Shown: in pieces, positions 61,105-64,000 of the stretch | Numbering within the stretch: position 1 is the first letter of the stretch | How the letters are laid out: the number at the start of each line of letters is the position of its first letter | NCBI GenBank assembly: GCA_036320915.1 | Contig: JAXBDG010000006.1 | Coordinates: 496,001-560,000 of the forward strand | Length of the DNA stretch: 64,000 nt | Reading direction: 5' to 3' | From: Linnemannia elongata | Lineage: Eukaryota; Mortierellomycota; Mortierellomycetes; Mortierellales; Mortierellaceae | The notes under the pieces: generated by a model | The model's database searches: none | Seen by the model: the letters and a program-made list of their open reading frames with translations, nothing else | What the model was told of the DNA's origin: nothing | Translations under genes and position numbers: made by a program

Positions 61105-63138
61105 ATGCTTGGTTTTCACAGACTACGACAGATTCAACGGCGCTTGGCACACTCTCCTCTTCCTTACAGGACAACTACATCCTCCCTCTTGCGTGCGATC
61201 ACACCAGCAGCCATCACAACTTCTTTTTCACTCCATCAGCAACATAATCAGCGGACGTTTATGACAACGACCACTGGTACCCCTACTATGGCCGCCTCTG
61301 AGATTCAGGAACAATTGCAACAGTTGCAGCTTCGGGATGAGGTTGTTGAAGGAGCAGCAGCAGAAGAAGCAACAGAAACAGCAGCAGGAGTGGCAGGAGG
61401 AAGTGTCGATCCATCAGGGTTGTTGACCTCGGCTTCGGGACGACCGGTGTATCCTCGTCGGATCCCGATGCCTATCGCCGTTGCGCCCATGGTCGACGTT
61501 ACCACCTCCGTAAGTTCATCCCCACCTGGCATGAAGTCGCCGACACATAACTAATCCAATCAAACTAGCACTCTTGCTTCACTTCTTTGATCCTCATCAT
61601 CGAAATCAAATATATATATTGAATTAACCCCCTTTCCAACAATTAATATCTTATTATCATGCTCCCCTCATAGCACTTCTTGAAGCTATGCCAGATCATC
61701 TCACCAAACTTTACCCTCTACACAGAAATGATCCACTGTAACGCACTCGTTTATAATCCCAAAGACCTATTCAACTTCTTTGGCGAGCCCTGGGAGGGGA
61801 AGGTTGTTCAATTGGGCGGGTCGGAATTGGAGCCTATGGCTAAAGCGGCGCTTTTGGTCCAGGAAAATGGATATAAAGAACTCAACCTCAATGGTAAGCA
61901 CTCTTTTTTTTTTCTTGCAAATCTGGGATTTTGAACGGAGATAGGGGGGGGGAGGGGAGGGGAGGAAACGGACATGGACATGGAAATTGCAGATCAAATG
62001 GAGGCAGAGGAAAGTGTCAATTTGCAAAAAACCTAACCACATCGTTTTTGAAATCGTTAGTTGGGTGCCCAAGCCCAAGGGTGCAGAAGGGAGCATTCGG
62101 CGCCGTACTCATGAAGACCCCCCAGACTGTCGTCGATATCATCCAAGAAATGATCAAAGTGGGCGTCAAGATCCCCATCACTGTCAAGTGCCGTATCGGC
62201 GTCGATAACCTCGACTCCTATGAACACCTCTGCGACTTTATTAGACTGATTTCCACAACCACGCCAGTGACACATTTTATTGTCCATGCACGGAAGTGCT
62301 GGCTCAAGGGTTTGTCTCCAAAACAGAACCGGAGTGTTCCGCCGCTGAAATATGAAGTCGTATACCAGGTAAGCCTCCCCTCACCACGACCATGCAAACG
62401 GGAGCCATTGTCCCTTATTTTGTCCGCACTAACGAAATAGCAGGAAGAGAAAGAGATAACTAATGACTTATTTTTTGTCTTGTGATATTGGCGCGAAAAT
62501 GTGTAATTTTTTTAAGCTTGCAAAGGATTTCCCACATTTGACGATTACAATCAATGGAGGATTTAATACTACACAGCAGATCAAGGAACAGCTGGAACTC
62601 GTCGATGGGATAATGATTGGACGTGAAGTCATGGATCGACCCATGTTCCTTGCAAAAGTCGATGCCGGTAAGGAAAACAACACCAAAAAAGTCTCGCTCA
62701 TTTTTTACTTCTGGCCAGAACCTGCTCCCTATCACCACCACCATCTCCCGTTTCACAAAAAAAAAGAAGCTAACCAATCTGCCCCTCCCTCTAGCATACC
62801 ACAAGATCCCTGCGTCAGAATTGAAATCAACTGAAGAGATCATTGACGAGTACCTAGAATACGTCCTCACAGAACACACACGCGGAACCCCACACTCAAA
62901 TGCAGTCGTCATGGCACCACTCAAGATGCTCTACGGAGGACGGAGAGGCCGGGAGTACCGTCGTCGTCTGGCCGCCACCATCTTGCCCAAAACCAAACCT
63001 CTTCCAGATATTGTCCGTGATGTCCGGCTTATGCTGGAGGAGATGGATTTCAATAGTTCTGCTTCTGAGGCGGAGACGGAGGTCGAGTTGGATAATGAGG
63101 ATAGAGAGTCGTCCAAGGTGGTTTCTGGGTGTGTATGA
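61105..63138 (+). CDS. DusA-type tRNA-dihydrouridine synthase
   Basis: Five exons join in phase: 61105-61509, 61674-61893, 62061-62368, 62517-62667 and 62795-63138; 475 residues. After an N-terminal extension rich in Arg, Ser, Thr and Gln (HRLRQIQRRLAHSPLPYRTT), which resembles a mitochondrial presequence, comes the FMN-binding barrel: IPMPIAVAPMVDVTT, YTEMIHCNAL, VVQLGGSE, then ELNLNVGCPSPRVQKGAFGA with catalytic Cys at about residue 211, ITVKCRIGVDNLDSYEHLCD, FIVHARKCWLKGLSPKQNR, LTITINGG and GIMIGREVMDRP. The motif set follows bacterial DusA, which reduces U20/U20a in the tRNA D-loop, rather than the fungal Dus1-4 types. Mitochondrial location is an inference. The C-terminal ~90 residues (AAYHK to the end) include the helical tail with MLYGGRRGREYRR. 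Confidence 0.88.
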
Positions 63139-63418
63139 TCAGATGAAGACATTTAGACTGTACAGTACAATACAATACTTTTTTCGCATTCAAAACAAAC
63201 AGTGTTCTCATAGAAAAACAAGCGACGTCATTTGAATAGGAATAAATAGCAAAAAAAGTCAATACCATTATTCAGCAGCAAGCTAAGGGGTCTACTTTGC
63301 AAAAAAGAAAAAAAAAAGTATAGGATACGACTCATTCTTTATCGCACTCTGCATCTCTCTTTGCGCTCTTCGCCTTCCGAACGTAATCTGTATCTCCCCT
63401 TAAAGCTCAATGTCATAT
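63139..63418. other. Convergent intergenic region
   Basis: 280 bp between the stop codons of the Dus gene and the KH-domain gene. AT-rich with GGAATAAATAGC at about 63240. Nothing else recognised. Confidence 0.4.
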
Positions 63419-64000
63419 TTACTGACGGGCCTTCTCGCTCTCGAGACGCTGGTAGAGCATGTAGATGGCCATCTGGTTGGACTCGGGGGTTCCTGTGATG
63501 GTGACCAGACGCTCGTTGGCGCCATTGTTCTGGGGCTCTGCGATCTTGATGTGCGATCCAGACATCTGACGGATCTCGTTGATCTTCGAACCGCCCTTGC
63601 CGATCACGCTGCCGACCATATCGTTGGGGATGAAAATCTGCTGTGCGACAGAACCGGGGCCACCGCTCATACCTCCTGCACCGGCAGCGGCTCCTCCGCT
63701 GCTACCATATCCGCCATGACCGCCACTGCCACCACGCGATGACGAAGGGGGCATGTAATCCTGACCGTATCCCATTCCACCGTGCGAGGGGTATCCTCCA
63801 TAGTAAGGCTGCTGGTGGTGATGGTGAGAGGACGAGCCATGGTGGGGTGGGTAACCGCCCATGCCGCCGGCAGGGGGACCCTGGAAGGCACTGCGGCCCA
63901 TGGGTCTGTAGGGGATCACGCTGGCATTGCGATCACGCTCGCTGTGCTCCTGAAGGACAACGCCGACGTGGTAGACAGCAATGTGGATGGCGTCGGGGAC
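63419..64000 (-). CDS. KH-domain RNA-binding protein, C-terminal part (partial)
   Basis: The minus-strand frame runs from the window edge to a stop at 63419 without an intron. It starts with the end of one KH domain (VPDAIHIAVYHVGVVLQEH), then a Gly/His/Tyr/Ser-rich linker, then a complete KH domain: QQIFIPNDMVGSVIGKGGSK with the GKGG (GxxG) loop, INEIRQMSGSHIKIAEP and LVTITGTPESNQMAIYMLYQ. This matches poly(rC)-binding/hnRNP K-type fungal proteins such as Hek2/Pbp2 and Rnc1, which bind mRNA. The start of the gene lies beyond 64000. Confidence 0.85.
   Translation of the reverse strand, partial: VPDAIHIAVYHVGVVLQEHSERDRNASVIPYRPMGRSAFQGPPAGGMGGYPPHHGSSSHHHHQQPYYGGYPSHGGMGYGQDYMPPSSSRGGSGGHGGYGSSGGAAAGAGGMSGGPGSVAQQIFIPNDMVGSVIGKGGSKINEIRQMSGSHIKIAEPQNNGANERLVTITGTPESNQMAIYMLYQRLESEKARQ

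Overview
The window looks like a chromosome segment of an early-diverging filamentous fungus, most likely Mucoromycota/Mortierellomycotina (inference). The evidence is short spliceosomal introns with GTAAGT/GTATGT-type donors and CTAAC-like branch sites, pyrimidine-rich leaders, many long poly-A/poly-T tracts, F-box and leucine-rich-repeat (LRR) genes of the kind common in Mortierella-type genomes, and a full set of eukaryotic housekeeping genes. No bacterial operon, rRNA, tRNA or CRISPR array was recognised.

Region 1 (1-12.4 kb) is a compact core. It holds the 3' part of a V-ATPase assembly factor (Vma12/TMEM199-like), a STRIPAK scaffold (Far11/STRIP1-like, eight exons resolved base by base), an FGGY pentulose kinase, a small secreted cupredoxin with an out-of-frame GPI-type tail behind it, and a 1234-residue lineage-type protein of unknown function.

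Region 2 (12.4-25.5 kb) is accessory in character. An F-box protein is followed by a 12-bp minisatellite, an intronless gene for a HEPN-TPR-Sel1-MYND protein, a decayed Pif1-like helicase, and an F-box/LRR gene whose frame is broken in a G run. Three co-oriented copies of a roughly 60-bp dispersed repeat punctuate this block. The HEPN gene is the best candidate here for an undescribed system: an RNase-type HEPN domain with an intact RN-x3-H motif is joined to protein-interaction repeats and a zinc finger.

Region 3 (25.5-43.3 kb) has a Kre9/Knh1-type secreted wall protein, an RBM5/RBM10-like splicing factor (nine exons resolved) and an Ecm3-like membrane transporter behind a very long pyrimidine-rich leader region.

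Region 4 (43.3-57.2 kb) is about 14 kb without a convincing protein gene. It is rich in homopolymers and microsatellites but contains one strong TATA box with a leader and splice signals, which suggests an unassigned transcription unit.

Region 5 (57.2-64 kb) is again compact. It holds a VTC-complex SPX protein that appears non-catalytic, a Tc1/mariner-type MITE, a DusA-type tRNA-dihydrouridine synthase and the 3' end of a KH-domain RNA-binding protein.

Exon coordinates were deduced by hand from splice motifs, reading phase and family similarity; none was checked against transcripts.
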